From Pelosinus sp. IPA-1 (lineage in GTDB: Bacteria > Bacillota > Negativicutes > DSM-13327): 64,000 nt of DNA. Both the position numbers and the translations under genes were made by a program. Numbering within the stretch: position 1 is the first letter of the stretch; each line of letters opens with the position of its first letter. The stretch covers positions 434,001 to 498,000 of the forward strand of contig NZ_BSVC01000004.1 in NCBI RefSeq assembly GCF_030269905.1, read 5' to 3'. This document shows, one piece after another, positions 45,749 through 56,072 of the stretch. The notes beneath the pieces were generated by a model that saw nothing but the letters and a program-made list of their open reading frames with translations, had not been told where the DNA came from and made no database searches.

Positions 45749-46633
45749 CTACTCTACATTTTGAATCTGTTCTCTGACTTTTTCAATTTCACTTTTAATT
45801 TCTACGACTATGTTGGCTACAGTAAAATCATTCGCTTTTGAAGCAATTGTATTCGTCTCACGATTAATCTCCTGCACGATGAAATCCAATTTTCTTCCTA
45901 CTGCCTCATCAATATGTAATGCAGTATGAAATTGTGCCAAATGACTTTTTAAACGTACTAACTCCTCAGTTATATTCGTTTTATCAGCAAAAATCGCTGC
46001 TTCCTGTACCAATCTGCCGACGTCAGGTTCTTCTCCTATCATCCCCAATAAATCACGCATACGTCCCAATATCTTTTCCCGGTACTCTACTAAAACTTGA
46101 GGAGCACGCTCTTCTACTGATTTAATATATGATTCAATCACTGCGATACGCGCTATCAAATCTTGCTGAATATTTAACCCTTCTGTTATACGCATCTGCA
46201 TAAGATTATTGACCGCTATAGAAACGGCTTGAGACAATTTAGGCCACAAAGATAAAGCATCTTCTGTTACTTCCTCAGCGCGAATAACATCAGGATATTT
46301 TGCTATTTGATAAATTCTATCCTTTACTGGCATAGCAAATAATTCTGATAATTCATCTAAAGCTTTATTATAAGCCACTGCTAATTCTTTGTCAATCCGA
46401 ACAGCTCTTTTCTTTTCTCCATACTCGTCTATTGTTATAAAAACATCAATACGGCCTCTTACTAGTGCACTAGATACACTGCGCCGAATTTTATCTTCAA
46501 GTGGTCCTAAATTCTTAGGCATACGAATAACGATTTCATTATAACGATGATTTACAGCTTTAATTTCTACAATTAGTCTGTATTCATTATCCATATATTC
46601 GCCACGCCCAAACCCAGTCATACTTTTTATCAC
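45749..46633 (-). CDS. yicC: YicC-family endoribonuclease-like protein
   Basis: About 294 aa. The N-terminus reads IKSMTGFGRGEY, the family hallmark; the C-terminal part has the DUF1732 pattern GRKLDFIVQEINRETNTIASK. YicC in E. coli is an endoribonuclease linked to small-RNA decay. The start is GTG at 46633, 9 bases after AAGGAG; the longer frame lacks a site. First gene of the yicC-remA-gmk-rpoZ-coaBC run. Confidence 0.92.
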   Translation of the reverse strand: MIKSMTGFGRGEYMDNEYRLIVEIKAVNHRYNEIVIRMPKNLGPLEDKIRRSVSSALVRGRIDVFITIDEYGEKKRAVRIDKELAVAYNKALDELSELFAMPVKDRIYQIAKYPDVIRAEEVTEDALSLWPKLSQAVSIAVNNLMQMRITEGLNIQQDLIARIAVIESYIKSVEERAPQVLVEYREKILGRMRDLLGMIGEEPDVGRLVQEAAIFADKTNITEELVRLKSHLAQFHTALHIDEAVGRKLDFIVQEINRETNTIASKANDFTVANIVVEIKSEIEKVREQIQNVE

Positions 46634-46664
46634 ACTAAGCGGCTCCTTTCTTTGCACATTTTTA

Positions 46665-46693
46665 TTATTAACGATAATATTACAATTATCCAA
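46665..46693 (-). promoter_or_regulatory. candidate promoter upstream of yicC
   Basis: TTGGAT (46688-46693), 17-base spacer, TAATAA (46665-46670) on the minus strand, 32 bases before the yicC start. The -10 is weak. Confidence 0.35.
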
Positions 46694-46774
46694 ATCTCTT
46701 TAAATACTTCTCCATACTTTCACTAAATCCCTTTTTCGCTTATTATCTAGGTATACCATTGTTTAAAGAATCTT

Positions 46775-47374
46775 TTATTTTATCTTTGCAATATCAAAGT
46801 AGAAAGAATGTTCTATTTTATCGTTTGTTTTAATCAGTAATATGATAGGAATATCAAGTACAATGTCTTTTTCTAAAAAATAAAAGTAACATTGAGCAGT
46901 AAATGTATTTTGCCCTGATTCTCCAGTATTCTTTTCGGCTTTAGAAGGAATTACCGTCTGGTATGCCTTAATTTCTTTGCCAGCCTGTTTAAGTATTACA
47001 TTAGCGTTTTGAGTGAAATCCTGTTTCCCCCCAAACAAAACTGTACTAAAGCTTAATAAGCCTGAGTAATCTGCCAATATACTTTCACTATCTAACGCAG
47101 TAACATTACGCCCTAATAAATTCTTTTCTCGAGCGTCTGTTGCTATGAGCAAAAAGGAAGTGTATAAATACGAACGTTCTGCTGTATCATTTAACTTTAT
47201 CGCTTTCTCTTCATAAGACATCCATGGCAGCAAGAAATCCTTTAATTGATTTTGTGCATTCGATTTACCATAATCCTGCGCCTCTTTTATAACATCAATA
47301 TTAACCGGAGATATTGCAAAAGTCTGACTAAATGATAGTAATAAGAAAATCACTGTCAAAGTAAAAAATCTCAC
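46775..47374 (-). CDS. secreted protein of unknown function
   Basis: 199 aa with a clear Sec signal peptide: a basic start, then a hydrophobic stretch to about residue 16 and likely cleavage after FSQTFA. The mature part is soluble, has one lone Cys, and shows no family that I recognise. Its middle and C-terminal parts alternate helical and strand-like segments and end in a DKIEHSFYFDIAKIK beta tail. GTG start after AGGGAGG. It lies alone between dapF's terminator and yicC. Confidence 0.75.
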   Translation of the reverse strand: MRFFTLTVIFLLLSFSQTFAISPVNIDVIKEAQDYGKSNAQNQLKDFLLPWMSYEEKAIKLNDTAERSYLYTSFLLIATDAREKNLLGRNVTALDSESILADYSGLLSFSTVLFGGKQDFTQNANVILKQAGKEIKAYQTVIPSKAEKNTGESGQNTFTAQCYFYFLEKDIVLDIPIILLIKTNDKIEHSFYFDIAKIK

Positions 47375-47439
47375 TATAGCACCTCCCTACTCTTATGAGG
47401 TATATTATTACACCACAAATAGAAAAATTCCTTTCAAAT

Positions 47440-47475
47440 AAAAAATCCAACTCCTAATTTTTAGAGAAGTTGGAC
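47440..47475 (-). terminator. terminator after dapF
   Basis: TCCAACT (47446-47452) pairs with AGTTGGA (47468-47474) around a 15-base loop; T-run on the minus strand. It starts about 23 bases past the dapF stop. Confidence 0.75.
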
Positions 47476-47497
47476 TTTTCTTTATTATCTAGAAAAC

Positions 47498-48334
47498 TCA
47501 AAGATACTTGCCACGAAAAACTTCTACTGCTGGGCCAGACATATAAATATGATTATCCAAACCCCATTCAATAAACAAAGTACCCCCGTCTAATTCAATT
47601 GTAGCTTGCCGATCTGCTTTACCATTGAGTACCGCTGCTACTAATGTAGCACAAGTTCCTGTACCACAAGCCATAGTAACACCAGCACCGCGTTCCCAAA
47701 CACGCATACGTAATTTTTGTTTATTTAATACTTGCACGAATTCAACATTCGTTTTCTTCGGGAAGATAGGATCTGTCTCAATTTTGGGTCCGATTACAGA
47801 TAGATCAACTAAAGTAAGGTCATCAACAAATATTATACAATGGGGATTTCCCATAGATACGCACGTAATGTTGTATTCAATATCGCCAACTCGTAATATT
47901 TCGTTAATTACCTGTTCATCAGCGTTCCCGACCATCGGTATTTCACTTCGCTTAAGGCGCGGTTCTCCCATATCAACTTTTACGGTATCAAGTATACCAT
48001 TGGTAAAAATTAGTTCTGGTTTAATAATACCGGCTTTCGTTTCTAACGTAATTTTTTTCTTATCTGTTAGGCCGTGCTCAAACACATAACGAGCCATACA
48101 CCGTGTGACATTACCACACATTTCAGCTTCACTACCGTCTGAATTGAAAATTCTCATTTTAAAGTCAGCTATTTCTGACTTTAATAATATAACTAATCCA
48201 TCTGCTCCTATCCCAAAATGCCGGTCACAAACCTTAATCGCCATTTCTTCATAATTTTCAATACTTTCTTCCAATCCATTAACAATTACAAAATCATTTC
48301 CCAAACCATGCCATTTACTAAAATTAAACTTCAT
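47498..48334 (-). CDS. dapF: diaminopimelate epimerase
   Basis: 278 aa, makes meso-diaminopimelate for lysine and peptidoglycan. The two catalytic Cys are C73 in EMCGNVTRC and C223 in MACGTGTCAT, with WHGLGNDF at the start and the ERGAG motif between. ATG after GAGGAG. 41 bases downstream of the P-type ATPase; its own terminator follows. Confidence 0.96.
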   Translation of the reverse strand: MKFNFSKWHGLGNDFVIVNGLEESIENYEEMAIKVCDRHFGIGADGLVILLKSEIADFKMRIFNSDGSEAEMCGNVTRCMARYVFEHGLTDKKKITLETKAGIIKPELIFTNGILDTVKVDMGEPRLKRSEIPMVGNADEQVINEILRVGDIEYNITCVSMGNPHCIIFVDDLTLVDLSVIGPKIETDPIFPKKTNVEFVQVLNKQKLRMRVWERGAGVTMACGTGTCATLVAAVLNGKADRQATIELDGGTLFIEWGLDNHIYMSGPAVEVFRGKYL

Positions 48335-48374
48335 GTCCTATTCTCCTCATTTTAAACTTAAAATTTCAATTCTA

Positions 48375-51128
48375 TTAATGCACCCGCCCCAAAACGGAAC
48401 GAGGCACCCGCCTACGAAAAAATAGATGTTTAATCGCACCTATAATAAAAGTCCACCCAGAAATGCACAGCACTACTAACCAATCCGACAAACCAAGAGG
48501 AACCGTGGCAAAAATTTCCCTCATAAAGGGATGATACACAACTAACAATTGCATAAACACAGAACAGACCGTGGCAAAAATCAGATATTTATTTTTAAAC
48601 ATGCCAATTTCAAAGATACTAAACCTTTCGGACCGACAGTCAAAAACATGAAACATCTGACAAAAAACCAAAGTACAAAAGGCCATTGTTCTAGCCAGTG
48701 TTAAATCATTTTTTAAAAAATATACTCCTGCAAAAACCAATACTGTACTAATACCGATTTGAAAACCACGTGTAATGATTTTAAGGCTTAACCCACGAGA
48801 AAATACACTTTCTCGCGGCTGCCTTGGTGGCCTATTCATAATATCATGATTGTTAGGATCTACTCCTAAAGCCATAGCTGGTAGCCCATCAGTAACTAGA
48901 TTAACCCATAAAATTTGTACGGGCAACAAGGGCAAAGGCAATCCAGCGAGTGTAGCAATAAACATGGTGAGCACTTCGCCTAAATTACAAGATAGCAAAT
49001 ACCGAATAAATTTTCGTATGTTATCATAAATACCTCGACCTTCTTCTACAGCAGCAACAATAGTAGCAAAATTATCATCCGCTAAAACCATCGCTGCTGC
49101 CTCTTTGGTAACATCAGTGCCTGTAAATCCCATCGCGATTCCAATGTCAGCTTCTTTGATAGCAGGTGCATCATTAACACCATCTCCAGTCATAGCTACA
49201 ATATGTCCCTGACGTTTTAACGCTTTGACAATACGCAACTTATGAGTTGGAGATACACGAGCATATACGGTAACACTATTGATGATCTTAGCCAATTCGC
49301 CGTCATTTAATTCATCAAGTTCATTACCAGTAAGAGCTTGGTTTTTCTCTTCTTTAAACATTTGCAGTTCCTTAGCAATTGCTACTGCAGTATTACGATG
49401 ATCTCCAGTAATCATAATCGTCTTTATTCCAGCTTGCCGACATAAAGCAATTGCAGGCTTTACTTCTTGTCTAGGCGGATCAATCATACCAATCAAACCA
49501 ACAAAAACTAAATCCTTTTCCAACTCTTCGCTTACATGACTAGCCTCCATCTTTGTAATCTGTCGGTAAGCCACGGCCAATACCCTAAGAGCCTGATCTG
49601 TCATTTTTTCATTTTGTTCCAGAATATCGCTTTTTATAGCCGCAGAAAGCGGTGATTCGGTGCTATTATTCATATAATGTTGGCACATATCTAAAATAAC
49701 ATCCGGAGCACCTTTGACATAAATAACATTTTTGTTATTTTTCTCATAGAGAACCGACATTCGACAACGTTCTGATTCAAAAGGGATTTCAGCTAAACGT
49801 CGCTGATTTTTCTCCATTTCACTGCGCCAAATATCCGCCTTAGCTGCCGCAATCACTAACGCACCTTCTGTAGGATCCCCTTCAATAGACCACCCACTGG
49901 TAGTTGTACGTCGCCATAAACCACTTATTCCTATATTATTATGCTTTAAAATACTATTATTACATAATGCACCTATTTCTAAGCACTGTAGTAAACATTT
50001 ATCCCTTTTAGGATCAAATTCCTGCTTATTGTATAAAAAATTCCCCTTTATTTCATAACCAGTGCCAGTTAGTTCATAATTTCGACCTACAACAAATACT
50101 TTTTGCACAGTCATAACATTTTGTGTAAGAGTACCCGTCTTATCAGAACAAATGACCGTAGTACAACCTAGTGTTTCAACTGCAGGTAACTTTCTTATTA
50201 TCGCATTCCGTTTTATCATACGCTGTACACCTAATGCTAAAGCAACTGTAACAATGGCTGGTAGCCCTTCTGGAATCGCAGCCACCGCTAAGCTAATACC
50301 TGCCATACACATTAAAAAAAGCGGTTCTCCTTTAAGTACGCCAGTTACAACAACGATCACACAAATGATTAAACATCCCCACACCAGCCATCGTCCTAAA
50401 GATTCTAACCTCAGTTCAAGAGGTGTACTTTCAGGCTTCACATCCTGAATCATATCTGCAATACGACCAACTTCTGTGGCCATCCCAGTAGCACAAACTA
50501 CCGCCTTACCTCGCCCCTTAATAATGCTTGTTCCAGCGTACACCATATTCTTACGATCACCAAGGGAACTAGTTTCCCCAATTTGTTTATCCGCTACCTT
50601 TCTAACAGCTAATGATTCACCTGTTAATGTAGCTTCGTCCACTTCCATATTGTGTACATCAATTAATCTAGCATCAGCAGCAATTTTATCGCCTGATTCT
50701 AAGACCATAATATCTCCTGGAACCATCTCACGGGCCGCTATTTGCTGTAAAATACCGTTACGAATAACATGACTCATCGGTGCAACCATCGTTCGTAACG
50801 CATCCATAGATTTCTCAGCACGATGTTCTTGAATAAATCCTAATATAGCATTGATTAGCACAATAGACAAAATAGTTGCTGCATCAGCATATTCCCCTAA
50901 AAATGCTGAAATCAAAGTGGCAGCTAGTAAAACCAAAACCATAAAATCCTGGAATTGAGCAAAAAATCGTTTCCACCAAGCGGGTTTTTGTTTTTCCACC
51001 AATTCATTATATCCAAATTCAGCTATTCTACTTTTCACTTCACTAGAAGATAACCCTTCTTCTTGATCCGTTCTCCAAAAATCGATTATCTCTTGCGCTG
51101 TACGTGTATACCACTTGTCAGTATCCAC
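48375..51128 (-). CDS. P-type ATPase, calcium-transporting type (P2A)
   Basis: 917 aa cation pump. Actuator TGES; phosphorylation site DKTGTLTQN; hinge [10 protein letters not shown]; ten membrane helices. Calcium-site residues are visible: PEGLP in M4, N and E in [10 protein letters not shown] (M5), N, T and D in [11 protein letters not shown] (M6). The M8 position that is Glu in the SERCA pumps looks like Gln (VFCQMFHVF), so the first calcium site may be weaker. GTG start after GAGGTGG. Calcium or manganese export is likely; the ion is not proven. Confidence 0.93.
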   Translation of the reverse strand: MDTDKWYTRTAQEIIDFWRTDQEEGLSSSEVKSRIAEFGYNELVEKQKPAWWKRFFAQFQDFMVLVLLAATLISAFLGEYADAATILSIVLINAILGFIQEHRAEKSMDALRTMVAPMSHVIRNGILQQIAAREMVPGDIMVLESGDKIAADARLIDVHNMEVDEATLTGESLAVRKVADKQIGETSSLGDRKNMVYAGTSIIKGRGKAVVCATGMATEVGRIADMIQDVKPESTPLELRLESLGRWLVWGCLIICVIVVVTGVLKGEPLFLMCMAGISLAVAAIPEGLPAIVTVALALGVQRMIKRNAIIRKLPAVETLGCTTVICSDKTGTLTQNVMTVQKVFVVGRNYELTGTGYEIKGNFLYNKQEFDPKRDKCLLQCLEIGALCNNSILKHNNIGISGLWRRTTTSGWSIEGDPTEGALVIAAAKADIWRSEMEKNQRRLAEIPFESERCRMSVLYEKNNKNVIYVKGAPDVILDMCQHYMNNSTESPLSAAIKSDILEQNEKMTDQALRVLAVAYRQITKMEASHVSEELEKDLVFVGLIGMIDPPRQEVKPAIALCRQAGIKTIMITGDHRNTAVAIAKELQMFKEEKNQALTGNELDELNDGELAKIINSVTVYARVSPTHKLRIVKALKRQGHIVAMTGDGVNDAPAIKEADIGIAMGFTGTDVTKEAAAMVLADDNFATIVAAVEEGRGIYDNIRKFIRYLLSCNLGEVLTMFIATLAGLPLPLLPVQILWVNLVTDGLPAMALGVDPNNHDIMNRPPRQPRESVFSRGLSLKIITRGFQIGISTVLVFAGVYFLKNDLTLARTMAFCTLVFCQMFHVFDCRSERFSIFEIGMFKNKYLIFATVCSVFMQLLVVYHPFMREIFATVPLGLSDWLVVLCISGWTFIIGAIKHLFFRRRVPRSVLGRVH

Positions 51129-51196
51129 TATGCCACCTCACTTACCATGTGTTTTTTTATTCATGTTATTCCAAACAGCCTCTAATTAGACCTAAA

Positions 51197-51225
51197 TTGA
51201 CCGAGGAAACGCAAAATGGTATACT
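51197..51225 (+). promoter_or_regulatory. promoter of rqcH
   Basis: TTGACC (51197-51202), 17-base spacer, TATACT (51220-51225) on the plus strand, 75 bases before the rqcH start. Confidence 0.65.
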
Positions 51226-51299
51226 AGTGAAAATTATACTAAAGGTACATAGAGAAACCTATACCTATCTCAAAATCAATATATTAATGGAGGAAAGGC

Positions 51300-53057
51300 A
51301 TGAGTCTTGATGGAGTATCCTTATCAGCTTTACTTGCTGAATTAAATACAAAACTTACAGGCGGAAGAATTGATAAAGTTTTTCAGTCCGATAAATATAC
51401 ATTAATATTATGGATAAGACAATCGAATGAAAACTTACGCCTACTAATTTCAGTTAATCCAAAGCATCCTCGCATTCATCTAACTGAAGGCACTTTGGAA
51501 AATCCCGCTACACCTCCGGCCTTTTGCATGTTATTACGAAAACATTTAGAAGGTGGGCGCATTGCTAGCATTCTTCAGCACAGTCTCGATAGAATCGCTT
51601 TAATGTCTATCGATTTCCGTAATGAAGATGGTACGATTATAACTAAATGTCTTATCTCTGAGTTAATGGGCAAACATAGCAATATTATCCTCACACAAGA
51701 TCAGGTTATTATTGATGCTATTAAAAGAGTTGGTCTAAGTATCAGTCGTACCCGACAGGTTTTACCTCGAATGGAATATACCTACCCACCCGGTCAAATG
51801 TGCCTAAATTTTTTTGAGACTCCTATACCTGTTTTTTTTAATACGCTTAAGACGCTCCAAACAACTCCTGTCACCAAAGCCATTATTCAAACAGGTATTG
51901 GTATCGGACCTATAACGGCCAAAGAAATAGTTTGGCGAGCTGGGCTACCTGCTGACATTCTAGTTGAAGCCTTAGATAATTCTGATATTATCGCTTTACA
52001 AGAAGCAACCGAGAGTATTATTACTCATTTAAACTCAAAAGAAATAGAACCTACAGTGATTGTTAATGCCGAAAATCAACTAGTTGGTATTGCATCTTTC
52101 AACTTAGAACATTTAATACAAAAAAATACGAAACATCATTTTTTCACCATGAGTGAGGCTGTTGAATTCATAGATAGTCTTTCAGGGAAAAAAAAGCTTC
52201 CTGAACAAACTATTTTATTCAAGATTGTCACAGAAGAGAGCAACCGCTTACAACGAAAAAAGATAATTCTTACTAAAGAATTATCTGATGCGACGTCTGC
52301 GGATTCCTTTCGAAAATTTGCTGATATTATTATGGCGAATCTTTATTCAATACCTGAAGATCAGAATATGATCTCCTTACCCGACTTATATCACGATTCC
52401 CCTGAAGATAATCAAATAAGTATAGTTATTGACACCAAACTTTCCCCATTAGAAAATGCCCAATCTTATTATTCAAAATATAATAAATTAAAGAGGGCGC
52501 AGGAATTACTCAAAGAGCAGCTCTTCCAATGCATACACGAAACATCCTATCTAGATAGCATTTTAGTTGCCCTTGAACATGCTACAAACAGTTCTGAGCT
52601 TGCCGATATTCGCGAAGAATTGATTAATAGCGGTTATCTTAAAAAGGCTGGCAAACGCCGCATGCCAATTCCTGCTTCCAAGCCACTAACAATCACCACT
52701 CAGGATGGCCTAACCATTTTAGTTGGAAAAAATAATCGTCAAAATGACATTGTAACATTTAAACAAGCACAGCATAATGATATATGGTTTCATACAAAAG
52801 ACATCCCAGGGTCCCATGTTATTTTACGCTCCGGCAGCCAAACCCCATCATTACAGTCGATTCAATTAGCAGCACATTTGGCTGCCTATTATAGCAAAGC
52901 CAGTCAATCATCTAATGTGCCAGTGGATTATACACAACGTCGTTATGTAAAAAAACCCTCCGGTGCGAAACCTGGTTTTGTTATTTATGATCACCAAAGT
53001 ACTATATATGTAACACCAGATGAAAACCTGGTTAATTCCGTATTAAAAAAGTCCTAA
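51300..53057 (+). CDS. rqcH: Rqc2/RqcH-type NFACT protein
   Basis: 585 aa ribosome-quality-control factor that, with RqcP, adds Ala tails to stalled nascent chains on 50S subunits. N-terminal NFACT-N domain starts MSLDGVSLSALLAEL, followed by HhH and coiled-coil segments, and the C-terminal NFACT-R domain has DIWFHTKDIPGSHVIL. ATG after GGAGGAAAGG. A lone plus-strand gene between a P-type ATPase and pyrR, with its own promoter and terminator. In other organisms the homologue is also called FbpA/Fbp54-like. Confidence 0.92.
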   Translation: MSLDGVSLSALLAELNTKLTGGRIDKVFQSDKYTLILWIRQSNENLRLLISVNPKHPRIHLTEGTLENPATPPAFCMLLRKHLEGGRIASILQHSLDRIALMSIDFRNEDGTIITKCLISELMGKHSNIILTQDQVIIDAIKRVGLSISRTRQVLPRMEYTYPPGQMCLNFFETPIPVFFNTLKTLQTTPVTKAIIQTGIGIGPITAKEIVWRAGLPADILVEALDNSDIIALQEATESIITHLNSKEIEPTVIVNAENQLVGIASFNLEHLIQKNTKHHFFTMSEAVEFIDSLSGKKKLPEQTILFKIVTEESNRLQRKKIILTKELSDATSADSFRKFADIIMANLYSIPEDQNMISLPDLYHDSPEDNQISIVIDTKLSPLENAQSYYSKYNKLKRAQELLKEQLFQCIHETSYLDSILVALEHATNSSELADIREELINSGYLKKAGKRRMPIPASKPLTITTQDGLTILVGKNNRQNDIVTFKQAQHNDIWFHTKDIPGSHVILRSGSQTPSLQSIQLAAHLAAYYSKASQSSNVPVDYTQRRYVKKPSGAKPGFVIYDHQSTIYVTPDENLVNSVLKKS

Positions 53058-53070
53058 GCAAACAATTTAT

Positions 53071-53120
53071 AGAAAAAGACATTTCCTATCCCTACTACTG
53101 TGGAAAGGAAATGTCTTTTT

Positions 53121-53123
<3 letters not shown>
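53071..53123. terminator. bidirectional terminator between rqcH and pyrR
   Basis: A 15-bp stem (AAAAAGACATTTCCT, 53073-53087, with 53106-53120) around an 18-base loop, with A/T runs on both sides. It reaches the pyrR stop codon and serves both convergent genes. Confidence 0.85.
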
Positions 53124-53684
<561 letters not shown>

Positions 53685-54608
53685 CTAATTATGTATTTTC
53701 CGTAACTCTCTTAAGATTAGTTCCATATCCTCAGGCAAGTTCGCCGTAAATATCATATTTTCCTCAGTAACAGGATGAACAATCTTTAACTCAGCTGAAT
53801 GCAACGCTTGCCCTATAATAGAAAATTGTCTTCGATCAGGTCCATATTTGGGGTCACCAACTACTGGATGCCCAATGTAAGCCATATGCACCCTAATTTG
53901 ATGCGTACGTCCCGTAAGTAACTTGCATTCTACCAGGGTGTATGCCCCAAACCGCTCTATCACACGAAATTTTGTTGTTGCTTCTTTGCTATTTACAAAC
54001 GTTACCGCCATCCTCTTACGATCTGTAGGATGACGACCAATAGGTGCTTTAATAACGCCCTGCTCTTCCTTAATATTACCATGCACGATAGCTAAATAAC
54101 GCCGACTTGCTGAACGTTCCTTAATTTGTTTTGCTAAACTTATATGTGCTCTATCACTTTTCGCAACTACCATAACTCCTGAAGTGTCTTTATCTAAACG
54201 ATGAACTATCCCTGGACGGGCAACCCCATTTATCCCTGATAAATCTTCGCAATGCTCTAATAAAGCATTCACTAAAGTCCCACTATAATTCCCTACAGCT
54301 GGATGCACTACCATGCCGCGGGATTTATTAACAATAATAATATCTTCATCTTCATACAAAACTTCAAGCGGAATTCCTTCAGGAATTAGCTCTAGGGGTT
54401 TTATTCCAGGCACGGCAACCTCAACATCGTCTAAATATTGCACCTTATAATTAGACTTTACTAATTTTCCATTTACAGTAACATCACCATTAACAATCAA
54501 TCGCTGCACTGTAGATCGAGATACATCACTCATGTACTTAGTTAAAAGCACATCCAAACGTTCGCCAATTTCAGCCTCATTCACCTTATAATGATTTAAA
54601 TCAGTCAT
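53685..54608 (-). CDS. rluD: RluA/RluD-family rRNA pseudouridine synthase
   Basis: 307 aa. N-terminal S4 domain (about 10-75) and catalytic domain with GIVHRLDKDTSG, where the Asp is the nucleophile, and LLTGRTHQIRVH. Which uridines are modified is not readable; the lspA-rluD pairing is common. Start ATG at 54608 after GAGGATG; an ATG three codons earlier has too short a spacing. It overlaps the lspA stop by 8 bases. Confidence 0.93.
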   Translation of the reverse strand: MTDLNHYKVNEAEIGERLDVLLTKYMSDVSRSTVQRLIVNGDVTVNGKLVKSNYKVQYLDDVEVAVPGIKPLELIPEGIPLEVLYEDEDIIIVNKSRGMVVHPAVGNYSGTLVNALLEHCEDLSGINGVARPGIVHRLDKDTSGVMVVAKSDRAHISLAKQIKERSASRRYLAIVHGNIKEEQGVIKAPIGRHPTDRKRMAVTFVNSKEATTKFRVIERFGAYTLVECKLLTGRTHQIRVHMAYIGHPVVGDPKYGPDRRQFSIIGQALHSAELKIVHPVTEENMIFTANLPEDMELILRELRKIHN

Positions 54609-55053
54609 TGATTTCATCCTCTTTATATAAATATATCATAGTAAAAATAATGCAGCCAACACCACATACAATGGCTGTATCGGCAATGTTAAATACTGGC
54701 CAAATCCGAAAATCAAAAAAATCAACTACATAACCTGTTTTTATGCGATCAATAACGTTCCCAATTGCCCCTCCTACTAGTAAACCTATGCCAAAACGTA
54801 ATAATCCATATTGCTTGGGAATACGGGGGTAAAAATAAATTGCTGCCCCTACCAGGCTTACCGCCACAAATAAAAAAAATAGGGTTTGATGCTCAAACAA
54901 ACCAAAAGCAGCACCTGGGTTCAAGACATAAGTAATATGAAAGATGTCCTGAATGACAGGAATAGACATACCAGGTAACATATGTGCTAGGATGTAATTT
55001 TTTGAAAATTGATCAATTAATATAACAAACAGTACTACTAATAATATTGGCAC
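54601..55053 (-). CDS. lspA: signal peptidase II (lipoprotein)
   Basis: 150 aa, four membrane helices. The two catalytic Asp lie in GNVIDRI and FNIADTAI, and the N-terminus has IDQFSKNYI. Cleaves prolipoprotein signal peptides after lipidation. GTG start after AGGAGATAAAATT. In operon with rluD and pyrR. Confidence 0.96.
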   Translation of the reverse strand: MPILLVVLFVILIDQFSKNYILAHMLPGMSIPVIQDIFHITYVLNPGAAFGLFEHQTLFFLFVAVSLVGAAIYFYPRIPKQYGLLRFGIGLLVGGAIGNVIDRIKTGYVVDFFDFRIWPVFNIADTAIVCGVGCIIFTMIYLYKEDEIND

Positions 55054-55154
55054 AATTTTATCTCCTATCCAAAAATATATACTTTTATCAAAAAATACTT
55101 GTCTTTTTCCTAACTACTTTACATTCTGAATAAAGTTCATATTATATATAATAA

Positions 55155-55210
55155 ACAAAAATTGGTTAAACGTAAAGTTTTATACTAAATTATCCTTTAC
55201 ATCTAACCAA
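55155..55210 (-). terminator. terminator after the CMD-family gene
   Basis: TTGGTTA (55162-55168) with TAACCAA (55204-55210), then GTAAAG with CTTTAC around an internal loop; a T-rich tail follows on the minus strand. It starts 7 bases past the stop. Confidence 0.65.
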
Positions 55211-55216
55211 CTTCTC

Positions 55217-55576
55217 TTATGCTTTTTCAATTTTGTCCAGAAATTTCAGTAAAGGAACAATTTTAACAATGAGAGGAGCACCTCGCATCCAAACTTGTTG
55301 CCGAAAGACCTCCACAATCTCTTCTTTCGTTGCACCATTACGTACCGCTTTTAATAACTCTAATTTAGCGCGCGTATCATCTTCACTATATACAGCAGTA
55401 GCTAAGGCCATTAAATATCGATATTTAATGGGAATAACACCTTCACCCCATATTAAATGGTGATATTGGCTAATAAGCTCCCCCATGTCTTCCCCTAGTT
55501 CATTAGCCCCTACATTACAAGGCGGAAAAAAACCAAATTGTTCTTTAAATATCTGCCTAATTTCTTCTGCTTCCAT
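55217..55576 (-). CDS. carboxymuconolactone decarboxylase (CMD/AhpD)-family protein
   Basis: 119 aa all-helical protein with the CMD fold: LMALATAVYSEDDTRAKLELLKAVRNGATKEEI is the recognisable core (residues roughly 55-87). The CxxC pair of AhpD-type peroxidase partners is absent; the only Cys is in PPCNVG near residue 19. So it is more likely a decarboxylase-type or non-redox member. Start ATG after GGGAGATG. Alone, with a terminator after it. Confidence 0.78.
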   Translation of the reverse strand: MEAEEIRQIFKEQFGFFPPCNVGANELGEDMGELISQYHHLIWGEGVIPIKYRYLMALATAVYSEDDTRAKLELLKAVRNGATKEEIVEVFRQQVWMRGAPLIVKIVPLLKFLDKIEKA

Positions 55577-55673
55577 TTTGTCATCTCCCTATTCTTTCGC
55601 AAAAACATTACTATCTCTAAACTTATGATCTTATTATATTCTATAAATTATCCAAACACTGTGATTTATATCA

Positions 55674-55701
55674 TAAAAAAGACTTAGCTTATGCCAAGTC
55701 C
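55674..55701 (-). terminator. second terminator downstream of the ferredoxin
   Basis: GACTTaGC (55681-55688) pairs with GCcAAGTC (55693-55700) around four bases, with a six-T run on the minus strand. It is the second terminator in a row in this gap. Confidence 0.65.
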
Positions 55702-55734
55702 TATTTAAATTCATCTTCAGTTGATTATGAAAAA

Positions 55735-55775
55735 TAAGCAAAAAAGAAAAGCCCAGAAGTCTGGGCTTTTCTTAT
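55735..55775 (-). terminator. terminator after the ferredoxin gene
   Basis: AAGAAAAGCCCAG (55744-55756) pairs with CTGGGCTTTTCTT (55761-55773) around four bases. T-runs occur on both strands; it begins 8 bases past the ferredoxin stop. Confidence 0.85.
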
Positions 55776-55782
55776 ATTACAA

Positions 55783-55947
55783 TTATTCTGGGCTGATTGC
55801 TCCTACTGGACATGTTGCTGCACATGAACCACAATCAATACACTTTTCATCAATAACATATTGTGCTTCGCCTTCAGAAATAGCTTCTACTGGACAAACA
55901 GCAGCACAAGCGCCACATGAAATACATTCGCTACTAATTTTATACAT
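55783..55947 (-). CDS. 2[4Fe-4S] ferredoxin
   Basis: 54 aa electron carrier, read directly from the sequence. It has two ferredoxin motifs: CISCGACAAVCP and CIDCGSCAATCP (CxxCxxCxxxCP), eight Cys in all, joined by a linker ending DEK. This is the short clostridial type. ATG after GGAGGTGATTT. Monocistronic: a gap with a possible TATAAT upstream and a terminator after it. Partner enzymes are not in the neighbourhood. Confidence 0.95.
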   Translation of the reverse strand: MYKISSECISCGACAAVCPVEAISEGEAQYVIDEKCIDCGSCAATCPVGAISPE

Positions 55948-56072
55948 GAAAATCACCTCCTATGTAGATAACTGTATACTATTATACTATAGACTAGCAA
56001 TAAATCACATAACTAATATCATTTTCTTATGTTTTTTTTTACATTATGCTTAATTTTTAACAAACTTTCAAC

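Noticed and set aside
46634-46774. Gap between yicC and the secreted unknown as a site for a small RNA
   Set aside because: AT-rich, no hairpin with a T-run, no ribosome site; only a weak promoter candidate for yicC was found.
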